From Candidatus Nealsonbacteria bacterium RBG_13_42_11 (GTDB lineage Bacteria; Patescibacteriota; Minisyncoccia; Minisyncoccales; RBG-13-42-11): DNA of 11,663 nt. The notes beneath the pieces were generated by a model that was given only the letters and a program-made list of their open reading frames with translations, made no database searches and was not told where the DNA came from. Of this stretch, positions 1-7,903 are shown in pieces (positions within the stretch are counted from its first letter, which is position 1; each line of letters begins with the position of its first letter). The translations under genes and the position numbers were made by a program. The stretch is from assembly GCA_001821455.1 (NCBI GenBank), contig MHLY01000010.1:1-11663 (forward strand), written 5' to 3'.

Positions 1-2
1 CG

Positions 3-92
3 AAATTGCACAAGAAATTGCTGAAAAAACACGGCCCCTGTAAAATTCACCGCAAGTCTTTTAGTCCGGTAGAGGATGTTTTAAATAAATAA
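3..92 (+). CDS. C-terminal end of an unidentified protein (partial)
   Basis: The frame starting at base 3 is open from the window edge to a TAA at 90-92 and gives 29 residues, rich in Lys and His near the start and ending in SPVEDVLNK. The other two forward frames stop earlier, at 22-24 and 41-43, so this is the most likely tail of a gene beginning outside the window. Too little is visible to name a family. The gap of about 60 bases before the next gene holds a T-rich stretch but no convincing GC-rich terminator. Confidence 0.4.
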   Translation, partial: KLHKKLLKKHGPCKIHRKSFSPVEDVLNK

Positions 93-115
93 CACATTTA
101 CTCCCTCGTTTTTAT

Positions 116-144
116 TTGTTATTATTAAAAAACATATTTAATAT
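116..144 (+). promoter_or_regulatory. Putative sigma70-type promoter of the surface-protein operon
   Basis: TTGTTA at 116-121 and TAATAT at 139-144 are separated by exactly 17 bases. Transcription would be expected to start about 7 bases after the -10, near 151, almost on the ATG at 154. No Shine-Dalgarno sequence is present before that ATG, which fits a leaderless or nearly leaderless mRNA. The same -10 hexamer with the same spacer length occurs before rpmF. The region is very AT-rich, so chance matches are a real possibility. Confidence 0.4.
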
Positions 145-153
145 ATTCTAAAA

Positions 154-2064
154 ATGGCAAAAATTTTAGAAAATAGTTTGTCTGTTATCTTTTGCGTTTT
201 GATTTCAATTTTTGGAATCGCTTTTTTTGTTCAATCTATCACTATCCTTAGCGACAATATTGATACTGCGGGAGATATTACGGCTTCCAGTACGATTACG
301 GCAAGCCAATTATTAACCGTGGTGCCTGTAAGTTTTACTCCCACTGTTACTGGTTATATTCTTGATGATGAATCACCAGTGGGAGTAGGATTGGCTCATG
401 CTTTAGAATATCCTCTTAAGGTTTATATTTCGGGAAAATATGCTTATGTTGCATCTATAGACGATTCCGGCCTTTCCATTATTGATATTTCAGATCCCAC
501 CAATCCCGTTGAGGTAGGTTATATTCAGGATGATAGTCAGTTGGGCGGTACGGCAACTGCTTTGAATCATCCTGAAGGAGTGTTTGTTTCAGGAAAATAT
601 GCTTATATTTCTTCCTGGATTGATGACAGTCTTTCTGTTATTGATGTTTCAAATCCCAGTTATCCAACAGAAGTGGGCTATATATTAGACGACAGCCAAG
701 GGGGGACAGCCATCGCTCTTGATGGTGCTTGCGAAGTTTATGTTGTGGGGAAATACGCGTATGTTACTGGTTTTTATGATCACGGACTTTCAATTATAAA
801 TGTTTCTGATCCCACCAATCCTATTGAGGTGGGATATATTCGGGATAATAGTGTCGGTGGTTCTGCCCAATCTTTGAAATTTCCCATTAATCTTTATGTG
901 TCTGGGGAATATGCCTATATTGCCGGACATGGTGATTCCGGCCTTTCCATTATTGATATTTCAGATCCTACCAATCCTGTTGAAGTAGGATACATTTTAG
1001 ATGATAGTAATGGCGGAACAGCTACTACTTTGGCTAGCGTTACTGGTGTTTATATTTCTGGAAATTATGCTTACGTTGTGGCCGGTCTGGCAACCGCCGA
1101 CGACGCTCTTACAATAATTAACATTTCAGATCCCACCACTCCTGTTGTAGTAGGATATATTCAGGATAACAGTCAGACAGGAGGAACAGCAACTGCTTTA
1201 GATGGAGCCGGAGAAGTTTATGTTTTGGGAAACTATGCTTATGTCAGTTCTCGTTATGATGATGCTATTTCAATTTTTGATATTTCTTCCCCTGCAAATC
1301 CGGTAGAGGTAGGATATATTCTTGATAATGAATCTCCGGAAGGAACGGGAGCAGCCGTAGCTTTAGATTATGTTTATGGTTTTGCTGTTTCGGGAAAATA
1401 CGCTTACGTCCCTGGTGCTTATGATGATGGTTTTACGATTATTCAACTTCCTTCAGCCGACATTCCTACTGCCAATATAGTCACTCTATCAGCGTCATCA
1501 ACTCAAGTAACAGAGAATATGATTGTGGGAAATAATCTCTCTGTCCAATCAGGACTTAATGTGGGGCCTGGAGGATTATTGGTTGGAGGAGAGGTAGGAA
1601 TTACTGCTTCTTCTACTTGGACTTCAACTTCTTCCCAGCCTGGTTTATCTGTTGCTCAGAACGGTTCCGGTAATATAGTGGAATTTAAAGATGCCGGAAC
1701 CACAATTTTTTACATAGCTGATGGTGGCAACGCCACCACTACCGGAAATCTTAATGTTTCAGGAACTTTAAACATTGGTGGTGGCACATCGATTGTTAAA
1801 CATTTATCAGTCACCAGTTCGGTTGATTTTGACGCAATCTCAGCTAATGGTTGCTCCATTAAAACTGTGAGTTTTTCAGGAGTTGCCGTGGGAGACAGTA
1901 TTGATCTGGGGATTCCTGACGTTTTAGAAAGTCTTGAAGAACTTTCCTGGAGAGGTTGGGTTTCAGCCACAGACATTGTTTCCATCAAGGCCTGTAATGC
2001 TTCCACTTCTGATTCTTCCAATCCTGCTGAAACTACAATCAGAATTAGCGTTTGGAATTATTAA
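154..2064 (+). CDS. Membrane-anchored seven-repeat LVIVD beta-propeller surface protein, paralog 1
   Basis: The 636-residue protein probably sits on the cell surface. Residues 9-30 form a hydrophobic N-terminal anchor or uncleaved signal. A short module follows (about 34-57, DNIDTAGDITASSTITA). Seven LVIVD-type repeats (about 66-432) come next, each running VGYI-DD...GGTATAL...VYVSGKYAYV...LSIIDISDPTNPVE. Seven copies suggest a closed seven-bladed beta-propeller, normally a binding platform rather than an enzyme. The C-terminal half carries tail-fibre-like beta modules (about 440-550) and an 80-residue end domain (SIKTVSFSGVAVGDSI...ACNAS...VWNY). The start is the ATG after a putative promoter; no Shine-Dalgarno is seen. 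The next gene begins 3 bases after the stop and encodes a paralog. The ligand is unknown. The repeat assignment is firm; surface display is inferred from the anchor and composition. Confidence 0.88.
   Translation: MAKILENSLSVIFCVLISIFGIAFFVQSITILSDNIDTAGDITASSTITASQLLTVVPVSFTPTVTGYILDDESPVGVGLAHALEYPLKVYISGKYAYVASIDDSGLSIIDISDPTNPVEVGYIQDDSQLGGTATALNHPEGVFVSGKYAYISSWIDDSLSVIDVSNPSYPTEVGYILDDSQGGTAIALDGACEVYVVGKYAYVTGFYDHGLSIINVSDPTNPIEVGYIRDNSVGGSAQSLKFPINLYVSGEYAYIAGHGDSGLSIIDISDPTNPVEVGYILDDSNGGTATTLASVTGVYISGNYAYVVAGLATADDALTIINISDPTTPVVVGYIQDNSQTGGTATALDGAGEVYVLGNYAYVSSRYDDAISIFDISSPANPVEVGYILDNESPEGTGAAVALDYVYGFAVSGKYAYVPGAYDDGFTIIQLPSADIPTANIVTLSASSTQVTENMIVGNNLSVQSGLNVGPGGLLVGGEVGITASSTWTSTSSQPGLSVAQNGSGNIVEFKDAGTTIFYIADGGNATTTGNLNVSGTLNIGGGTSIVKHLSVTSSVDFDAISANGCSIKTVSFSGVAVGDSIDLGIPDVLESLEELSWRGWVSATDIVSIKACNASTSDSSNPAETTIRISVWNY
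349..1449 (+). repeat. Seven tandem LVIVD repeats (blades) within paralog 1
   Basis: The seven units start at about residues 66, 121, 174, 226, 278, 333 and 386 of the protein, each about 52-55 residues. The recurring phrase SGKYAYV...SIIDISDPTNP is nearly constant, while the VGYI-to-VYVSG connection varies. The last unit ends in IIQLPSA instead of DISDPTNP, the usual sign of the terminal blade. The DNA is diverged between units, so these are protein-level rather than recent DNA repeats. Confidence 0.85.
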
Positions 2065-2067
2065 AAT

Positions 2068-4005
2068 ATGGAGAAAATATTTAAAATAATATCAAATTGG
2101 TTTTTAAAACACGGGGTAACAGTTGCTGCCTGCGTTCTTATTTCAATTTTAGGATTTGTTTTTGTTGTTTTTTCATCACCCGGAACCACTCTTGTTGGGA
2201 ATAATATTGATACCGACGGTGATGTTTCGGCTTCCAGCACTATTACAGCCGGCGAGTTATTGACCGTGGTGCCTTATTCTAACTACACGCCGGTTGAAGT
2301 GGGATATATTTTAGACGACGAATCACCAGAAGGAGTAGGTTCAGCTCATGCTATAGAAAATCTTAAAGGAGGAATTTATGTTTCTGGAAACTATGCTTAT
2401 ATTACTTCTTGGAGCGATTCCGCTCTTTCAATTTTTGATATTTCAGATCCTACTAATCCCACAGAAACGGGATATATAAAACACGGAGTAGGAGCTTCTA
2501 ATCTTATTTCGCCTACCACGGTTAAAGTTGTAGGGAAATATGCTTATGTTATTGCTTGGGGAAGCGATGCTCTTTCAGTTTTTGATATTTCCGATCCTAC
2601 TAATCCTGTTGAAACGAGTTTTTTAAAAGATGGTGTTGGTGCTGAATGTATAGATGGTCCTTTCGCACTTGATGTTTTAGGGAGATATGCTTACATCGCT
2701 GCTGACTCCGAAGATTCTCTTGCGATTATTGATATTTCTGACCCCACAAATCTTAAAGAGGTCGGTTGCATACTGGATGACAGTAAAGGTGGGGTTGCAA
2801 CTGCTTTAAATGCTACTAGTAAAATTTTTATTTCTGGTAAATATGCTTATATTACTTCTATGGCAGATGATGCTCTTTCAATTTTTGATATTTCCGATCC
2901 CACAAATCCTTACGAAGTAGGTTATATCCAAGACAATAATCAAGGAGGAACAGCTAACTGTTTAGATCTTCCTCATGGTCTTTATGTTTCAGGAAGATAT
3001 GCTTATACTGGTACTCGTTTTGACCACGGCCTCTCAATTATTGATGTTTATGACCCAACAAATCCAATTGAAGTAGGTTGTATTCAGGATAGTAGTCAAA
3101 CTGGAGGAACAGCCAATGCTATGATTAGCACCAACGGAGTTTATGTTTCTGGGAAATACGCTTATGTAGCATCTGGGGCTTATAGTTGGGATGTTTATAC
3201 TGATGATTCTGATGCTTTATCAATTATTGATATTTCTGATCCAGCAAATCCCATTCAAGTAGGATATATTCAAGACGATGCAGAAGGAGGAACAGCTACA
3301 GCTTTAGCTGGCGCTTTTGAAGTTTTTGTTTCGGGAAAATATGCTTACGTAGTTTCTTATGAAGATGATAGTCTTTCTATTATTCAACTTCCTTCCGCCG
3401 AATTACCAACTGCTAATGTGGGAAACATAGTTGCTTCGTCAATTAATGTTTTAGGAAACGTGACTGTGGGAAATAATCTCTACATTCAAACAGGGCTTAA
3501 TGTTGGTTCCGGAGGAATGACAGTAGTAGGAGATGTAGGTGTTTTTGCCTCTTCCACCCTGACATCAACTTCCTCCCAGCCCGGTTTATCTATTACCCAG
3601 AACGGAACTGGCAACTTGGTGGAATTCAAAGATGCCGGAACCACAATATTTTACATAGCCGATGGCGGCAACGCTACTACCACAGGCAATCTTAATATTT
3701 CAGGAACACTGAATATTGGTGAAGGCACCCCGATTGTCAAACACTTATCCACTACGGCTGCGGTTGATTTTCCAGTAATTGTAGCTAATGGTTGTTATGC
3801 TGAAACTATCTCTCTTTCCGGGGCAGAAGAAGGAAATGTTGTTTCCTTGGGTTCTTCGGATAATTTCGGCTCTTTAAGCGATGTTACGTGGACAGCCTGG
3901 GTTTCATCCGCAGGTAATGTTTCTATCAAGGCCTGCAACGCTTCTACGAGCGATTCTTCAGATCTTTCAGCCGAAACAATTAGAATTAGCGTTTGGAAAT
4001 ATTGA
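2068..4005 (+). CDS. Membrane-anchored seven-repeat LVIVD beta-propeller surface protein, paralog 2
   Basis: This 645-residue protein has the architecture of its upstream neighbour. It has a hydrophobic segment at about 16-36, the DNIDTDGDVSASSTITAGELLTVV module, seven LVIVD repeats (about 77-440), the tail-fibre-like modules (about 448-560) and the terminal domain ending VWKY. Repeats 2 and 3 are shorter and lack the GGTATAL segment. Repeat 6 has an insertion (AYSWDVYTDD, about 371-380), which would change one loop of the propeller. The end domain has drifted (CYAETISLSGAEEGNVVSLG) from the version in paralogs 1 and 3. The start ATG lies 3 bases after the previous stop, no Shine-Dalgarno is visible, and translational coupling is likely. 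It ends in TGA, which argues against a recoded TGA in this organism. Confidence 0.88.
   Translation: MEKIFKIISNWFLKHGVTVAACVLISILGFVFVVFSSPGTTLVGNNIDTDGDVSASSTITAGELLTVVPYSNYTPVEVGYILDDESPEGVGSAHAIENLKGGIYVSGNYAYITSWSDSALSIFDISDPTNPTETGYIKHGVGASNLISPTTVKVVGKYAYVIAWGSDALSVFDISDPTNPVETSFLKDGVGAECIDGPFALDVLGRYAYIAADSEDSLAIIDISDPTNLKEVGCILDDSKGGVATALNATSKIFISGKYAYITSMADDALSIFDISDPTNPYEVGYIQDNNQGGTANCLDLPHGLYVSGRYAYTGTRFDHGLSIIDVYDPTNPIEVGCIQDSSQTGGTANAMISTNGVYVSGKYAYVASGAYSWDVYTDDSDALSIIDISDPANPIQVGYIQDDAEGGTATALAGAFEVFVSGKYAYVVSYEDDSLSIIQLPSAELPTANVGNIVASSINVLGNVTVGNNLYIQTGLNVGSGGMTVVGDVGVFASSTLTSTSSQPGLSITQNGTGNLVEFKDAGTTIFYIADGGNATTTGNLNISGTLNIGEGTPIVKHLSTTAAVDFPVIVANGCYAETISLSGAEEGNVVSLGSSDNFGSLSDVTWTAWVSSAGNVSIKACNASTSDSSDLSAETIRISVWKY
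2296..3387 (+). repeat. Seven tandem LVIVD repeats (blades) within paralog 2
   Basis: The units begin at about residues 77, 133, 182, 231, 283, 335 and 397. As in paralog 1 the last unit closes with SIIQLPSAE in place of DISDPTNP. The equal count of seven in two diverged paralogs supports a closed seven-bladed propeller as the conserved structural unit. Confidence 0.85.
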
Positions 4006-4007
4006 TT

Positions 4008-4811
4008 ATGATTAAACAATTAATTGCAAATTCAAAAATGACCAAATGGTTGATAAAAAAAAGTGCAACCATTATTTCTTGCGTTTTGATCGCTTCTTTT
4101 GGAACCATTGTTTTAGTTTTTTCAGCCACGACTATTTACGATAACGTTAATACTACGGGAAATATTACCGCTTCCAGTACCATTACAGCAGGCGAGTCTC
4201 TGATTGTGGCGTCAACAGGTAATGCCGATTTCCCCACGGCCAACATAGGCGACATATCAGCTTCATCAATTGATGTTTCAGAAAATATGATTGTAGGAAA
4301 TAATTTGTATGTCCAATCAGGACTTAGCGTAGCATCCGGAGGAATGCAAATCGGAGGAGATACAGGAATATTTGCTTCCAGTTCTCAACCTGTTTTATCT
4401 GTCGATCAGAACGGTTCCGGGAATATAGTGGAATTTAAGGATGCCGGTACTACAATATTTTACATAGCCGATGGCGGCAATGCTACCACCACCGGTAATT
4501 TTAATATTTCAGGAACACTGAATATTGGTGAAGGCACTTCGATTCTTAAACATTTATCCACTACGGCTGCGGTTGATTTTGACGCAATTGCGGCTAATAG
4601 TTGCTCCATTAAAACTGTGAGTTTTTCAGGAGTTGCCGTAGGAGACAGTATTGCTTTGGGACTTCCCGATGAATTGGGAGATTTAGATATTTCTTGGGAC
4701 GCTTGGGTTTCAGCAGCAGATATTATTTCCATCAAGGCCTGCAATGCTTCCACTTCCGCCTCTGATAATCCTGATTCAGAAACGGTTAGAATTAGCGCTT
4801 GGAAGTATTAG
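4008..4811 (+). CDS. Propeller-less paralog of the LVIVD surface proteins
   Basis: The 267-residue protein keeps both ends of its two upstream neighbours but lacks the propeller. It has a hydrophobic anchor (about 19-41), the TTGNITASSTITAGESL module (about 49-65), then directly FPTANIGDISASS, the GGNATTTGNFNISGTLNIG module (about 157-174) and the terminal domain ending AWKY. I start it at the ATG 2 bases after the previous TGA (MIKQLIANSK). A TTG 15 bases upstream, inside the previous gene, is possible but unneeded. Stretches of its 3' half match paralog 2 and then switch to matching paralog 1 near 4581, suggesting gene conversion. It could be a structural subunit sharing a fold or assembly interface with the propeller proteins; that role is inferred. 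Confidence 0.8.
   Translation: MIKQLIANSKMTKWLIKKSATIISCVLIASFGTIVLVFSATTIYDNVNTTGNITASSTITAGESLIVASTGNADFPTANIGDISASSIDVSENMIVGNNLYVQSGLSVASGGMQIGGDTGIFASSSQPVLSVDQNGSGNIVEFKDAGTTIFYIADGGNATTTGNFNISGTLNIGEGTSILKHLSTTAAVDFDAIAANSCSIKTVSFSGVAVGDSIALGLPDELGDLDISWDAWVSAADIISIKACNASTSASDNPDSETVRISAWKY
4503..4653 (+). repeat. Mosaic paralogous segment shared with both upstream genes
   Basis: Bases 4503-4580 follow the version in paralog 2 (AATATTTCAGGAACACTGAA, then GGTGAAGGCAC and CCACTACGGCTGCGG). Bases from 4581 to about 4653 follow the version in paralog 1 (GACGCAAT, then TGCTCCATTAAAACTGTGAG and GGAGACAGTATTG), where paralog 2 is clearly different. The switch is abrupt at the shared GTTGATTTT. 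Confidence 0.6.
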
Positions 4812-5933
4812 ATGTTTATTATGATAGATAAAATTAAAACTATTACTTTGAGAAAAAACAAAGATTTAACGATTATTCTAACCTGTTTTTTTATTGTTTT
4901 TGTTTTTTGTTCTTCATACTATATTTGGGTAAAGGCCAATCCCGCAGCTACGGTCCAGTTTCCAGACAATGTTAAGGTAGAATTAACGAATTTAACTTCC
5001 GCTTTATACATACTTTCTGGCTCCGAATGCAGTAATTTAAACGTTTCAGGCGATACTCTTACCGCAGAAATACCGACGGACATTACTTTTACCCTGGGAT
5101 CCGGAAGTCCGGTACATAATGTTTTAAGAATTACTCCTTCCGGGGGTACGGTTGACCTGGTTTTACGAGGAATTCATTTTTCAGGCGAATATATCACTCA
5201 ATGGACGGCCAGCAGTTCGGTTCCCACGGCTCAGATTGCTTTTTTAGTTCAGGTTCCTTTAGCAAATACCCGTTATATAATAAAAGTTAATGATGCTACT
5301 TTAGACTCTCTTGAATCTAATACGTCGGGCGAAATAACTTTTACTTATTCTAACGGTTTTTCAGATAAGGTTTTCACGATTACTCAGTGGGTTCCGGGCG
5401 GTGTTGCTCCGCCAGCGCCTTTGCCGCCAACCCCGCCACCGGAAGGATTCAGTATTTTAATCAATGACGGGGCGGCATACACCAATACCAGAAATGTAGA
5501 ACTTAAATTGACGGCCGGTTTTGATACGGTTAATATGGCGATTTCCGAGAAGGCAGACCTCTCAGACGCTCTTCAGGAACCTTATGCTGTAAGTAAGGAT
5601 TGGACATTAAGCGAAGGAAATGGCGAGAAAACCGTTTATGCTAAATTTTATAGTTCTTCCGGCCAGCCGTCTTCGGTTGTTTCCGATTCAATTATTCTGG
5701 GAGTAAGGCTGTGTTCCGGAGCCGATCTTAATTTTGACACCTTGGTAGATTTATTTGATTTTGGCATTTTAGTTTATTTCTGGAGCGACACCGATCCGGC
5801 CAACACCTGTGCCGATATTAATATAGATGGAATTGTTGACCTGGTTGATTTTGGTACAATGATTTATGAATGGCCGGAACTTGATACGGAAGATTACCAT
5901 AATTACGATTATAACCTTCAAGATAATTATTAA
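4812..5933 (+). CDS. Exported protein with C-terminal two-repeat dockerin-like domain
   Basis: The 373-residue protein has a basic N-terminus and a hydrophobic segment (about 19-38) that would export or anchor it. A beta-rich N-terminal domain (about 45-195) follows, then a proline linker (199-210), an Ig-like module (about 213-298) and a dockerin-type domain (about 301-355). The two calcium-loop repeats are DLNFDTLVDLFDFGIL (305-320) and DINIDGIVDLVDFGTM (335-350). Both have Asp/Asn at loop positions 1, 3, 5, 9 and 12, as in dockerin EF-hand loops, and the pair is flanked by two Cys (301 and 333). Dockerins bind cohesin domains, and the next gene encodes a cohesin-like domain. An in-frame ATG at 4821 (MIDKIKT) is an equally credible start. 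A polar tail (TEDYHNYDYNLQDNY) follows the dockerin. Confidence 0.8.
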   Translation: MFIMIDKIKTITLRKNKDLTIILTCFFIVFVFCSSYYIWVKANPAATVQFPDNVKVELTNLTSALYILSGSECSNLNVSGDTLTAEIPTDITFTLGSGSPVHNVLRITPSGGTVDLVLRGIHFSGEYITQWTASSSVPTAQIAFLVQVPLANTRYIIKVNDATLDSLESNTSGEITFTYSNGFSDKVFTITQWVPGGVAPPAPLPPTPPPEGFSILINDGAAYTNTRNVELKLTAGFDTVNMAISEKADLSDALQEPYAVSKDWTLSEGNGEKTVYAKFYSSSGQPSSVVSDSIILGVRLCSGADLNFDTLVDLFDFGILVYFWSDTDPANTCADINIDGIVDLVDFGTMIYEWPELDTEDYHNYDYNLQDNY

Positions 5934-5934
5934 T

Positions 5935-7554
5935 ATGAAAAAAATATTTTTTGCCGTAATCGCATTTTCCCTGTTGTTTTTTGGGTTATCTTTTGCCGAA
6001 GCTGCTACTTTGTATTTGTCTCCTGCTGCGGGAAATTATAATGTGGGAAATTCCTTCTCGGTTTCAGTAATACTGAATACGGCCGGAGCAACGATCGGCG
6101 CGGCTGAAGCTGAAATAAATTTTCCCAGCGATAAATTAAATGTTAACAGCATTTCAAAAGACGGTTCAGTTTTAAATCTCTGGGTTGTGGAGCCCACGGT
6201 TTCCGGAGATAAAATTTCTTTTAAGGGCGGGAAAACCGGCGGTTTTTCCGGCAGCGGCGCAATTTTTGTAATTAATTTCCAGGCCAAAGCCGCAGGTTCC
6301 GCCAATGTTAGTTTTTTAGCCGGTGGCAGAGTGCTTACTTTTGAAGCCGTTCCCGTTAATGTTTTAACTGGAACCAGCGGTGGAACTTATAATATAGCAG
6401 AATCTGCTCCGCCTCCTCCGCCGCCGGAAGAATTGCCCGAGGAACCGCCGGTTGAAGAACCGCCGCCTCCGGCACCTCCTGGAGAAGAACCCGTTCCTCC
6501 GGTTGAGCCGCCAGAACAACCCGTGCTTCCAATTGGAAAACAAATTGAGGAAATAATAAATAACCCGGTTGTTCAAAAAATAGTACAAAATCCGGTGACG
6601 GAAAATACTGTCAAGACGGTAGTGAGTGTTGGGGTAGGAATAAGCATTGTTGCCGGTATGGCGGGCACCATACCTTTTACTGCCGGCATTTTTCTTCCTT
6701 ACAGAATTTTTCAATTTTTAGGAACCGTATTTTCCAGAAAAAAGAAAAAATACTGGGGCGTAGTTTACGATTCTTTCACCAAACAGCCCTTAGATCCCGT
6801 TTATTTGGTGCTTAAAAACAAGGAGGGAACTGAAACAAAAACAAAGATTACGGATTTAAACGGCCGTTTCGGGTTCTTGGTTTCTCCGGGAGAATATTAT
6901 ATTGATATCAAGAATTTAGCTTCTTCGGAACAGGATTATATTGAAGTCAGAAAAACGCGCTATAAATTTCCTTCAACTAAGATTAAAGGTTCCAAAGATG
7001 AATTATATGATGATTTGTATCACGGAGAGTTAATAAAAATCAAAGACCCGGCCTTTATTTCCATTAATATTCCTCTGGATCCGGTGGGTTTTAACTGGAA
7101 TGAAATTGCCAAGAAAGAAGTTTCAAGATTCAACTACCATTGGGAGTTATTTAAAAGGTGGTTCCCGACTTTCGCTTTTTACACGGGCTTGGTGCTGGCT
7201 TTCTTTTTCCTGTTTTTTGAACCCAATACTTTTAACATAACTATGGGATGGGTATATATAGGACTGTTTGCGTTAAGGTCATTCGGTTTCCGGCAAAAAT
7301 CCTGGGGATTGGTTTTGGACAAAAAAACCAAAAAACCCCTGGCTTTTTCAATTATTAAAGTATTTCCCGCAGGAACGGACGCCGTAATTCAGCGGACGAT
7401 CTGCGACAAGGTTGGCAGGTACTTTATTTTAGCCGAATCCGGAGTATATGATTTGCTGGTAGAGGAAAAAAAGGCGGAAGAATACCAGCCCGTTAAAAAA
7501 TACTCCAACTTAATAACCAAAACCGGCGTGCTTAATAAGGACTTATTCGTATAG
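5935..7554 (+). CDS. Membrane-anchored cohesin-like protein with CarboxypepD_reg-like domains
   Basis: I start this 539-residue protein at the ATG one base after the previous stop, because it opens with a clean signal peptide (MKKIFFAVIAF..., ending FAEAA, about 1-24). A longer reading from 5866 would bury that signal. Residues 25-150 look like a cohesin domain (LYLSPAAGNYNVGNSFSVSV, AEAEINFPSDKL, FSGSGAIFVINFQA). Residues 157-199 are a Pro/Glu spacer. A hydrophobic stretch (about 225-262) ends at RKKKK. Then come a carboxypeptidase-regulatory-like beta domain (about 272-326), a hydrophobic pair (about 411-429 and 435-449) and a second such domain (about 455-512). By the positive-inside rule the cohesin is outside and the two beta domains are cytoplasmic, which is unusual. 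It is a plausible anchor for dockerin proteins such as the one upstream. Confidence 0.8.
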   Translation: MKKIFFAVIAFSLLFFGLSFAEAATLYLSPAAGNYNVGNSFSVSVILNTAGATIGAAEAEINFPSDKLNVNSISKDGSVLNLWVVEPTVSGDKISFKGGKTGGFSGSGAIFVINFQAKAAGSANVSFLAGGRVLTFEAVPVNVLTGTSGGTYNIAESAPPPPPPEELPEEPPVEEPPPPAPPGEEPVPPVEPPEQPVLPIGKQIEEIINNPVVQKIVQNPVTENTVKTVVSVGVGISIVAGMAGTIPFTAGIFLPYRIFQFLGTVFSRKKKKYWGVVYDSFTKQPLDPVYLVLKNKEGTETKTKITDLNGRFGFLVSPGEYYIDIKNLASSEQDYIEVRKTRYKFPSTKIKGSKDELYDDLYHGELIKIKDPAFISINIPLDPVGFNWNEIAKKEVSRFNYHWELFKRWFPTFAFYTGLVLAFFFLFFEPNTFNITMGWVYIGLFALRSFGFRQKSWGLVLDKKTKKPLAFSIIKVFPAGTDAVIQRTICDKVGRYFILAESGVYDLLVEEKKAEEYQPVKKYSNLITKTGVLNKDLFV

Positions 7555-7555
7555 C

Positions 7556-7584
7556 TTGCAAAATAAGATAGTACCTGTTAATAT
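7556..7584 (+). promoter_or_regulatory. Putative sigma70-type promoter of the rpmF-nusB-rnc-rpsP operon
   Basis: TTGCAA at 7556-7561 and TAATAT at 7579-7584 are 17 bases apart, in the 53-base gap between the surface-protein operon and rpmF. The expected start near 7591 would leave about 17 untranslated bases, and no Shine-Dalgarno sequence occurs before the rpmF ATG. Both hexamers match consensus at 4 of 6 positions. No terminator hairpin is seen in the gap, so read-through from upstream is possible. Confidence 0.4.
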
Positions 7585-7607
7585 CTAATTTAGTTAAATT
7601 TACTGCT

Positions 7608-7901
7608 ATGGGTGGAGTACCTAAGTGGAATACTACCAAATCAAAAAGGAATCAAAGAAGAATGCATCTTCATATAAAGAGGCTGGTTTTGGCTGTTTGT
7701 CCGAAATGCGGCAAGCCGGTTTTGTCCCATACCGTTTGCCACAACTGCGGCTATTATAAGGGCGTGGAGATAATTGACGTTTTAAAGAAGTTGACGAAAA
7801 AGGAAAAAAAGCAGAGAGAAAAAGAAATGGCGGCCAAGGAAGCCGGCGAGAAAAAAACGGACAAAAAATCCTTAAGCTGGGAAGAGTTATCTAAAAAATA
7901 A
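7608..7901 (+). CDS. rpmF: Large ribosomal subunit protein bL32
   Basis: The 97-residue product opens with the bL32 signature (GGVPKWNTTKSKRNQRRMH) and carries the zinc ribbon CPKC-X9-CHNC (CPKCGKPVLSHTVCHNCG, then YYKGVEII), so this is the four-cysteine zinc-binding form. bL32 is a small structural protein of the 50S subunit near the peptidyl-transferase region. The core is about 60 residues; the C-terminal 37 residues are a Lys/Glu-rich extension (KKEKKQREKEMAAKEAGEKK) not found in the classic protein. It heads a compact operon and is followed by nusB after 2 bases. In many bacteria rpmF is followed by plsX and fab genes; none is here. Confidence 0.95.
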   Translation: MGGVPKWNTTKSKRNQRRMHLHIKRLVLAVCPKCGKPVLSHTVCHNCGYYKGVEIIDVLKKLTKKEKKQREKEMAAKEAGEKKTDKKSLSWEELSKK

Positions 7902-7903
7902 TT

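Noticed and set aside
349..3387. Tandem repeats considered as CRISPR or DNA satellite
   Set aside because: The repetition is at protein level (LVIVD blades) inside open frames, with diverged codons and no constant-length repeat/spacer pattern.
3993..4007. Upstream TTG start for the third paralog
   Set aside because: It lies inside the previous gene and adds five residues with no ribosome binding site; the ATG 2 bases after the TGA matches the spacing of the neighbouring gene junctions.
6364..6714. Minus-strand Arg-rich ORF of 116 residues
   Set aside because: It is the reverse reading of the proline/glutamate-rich spacer of the cohesin-like protein; the runs of Arg are an artefact of CCG/CCT codons.
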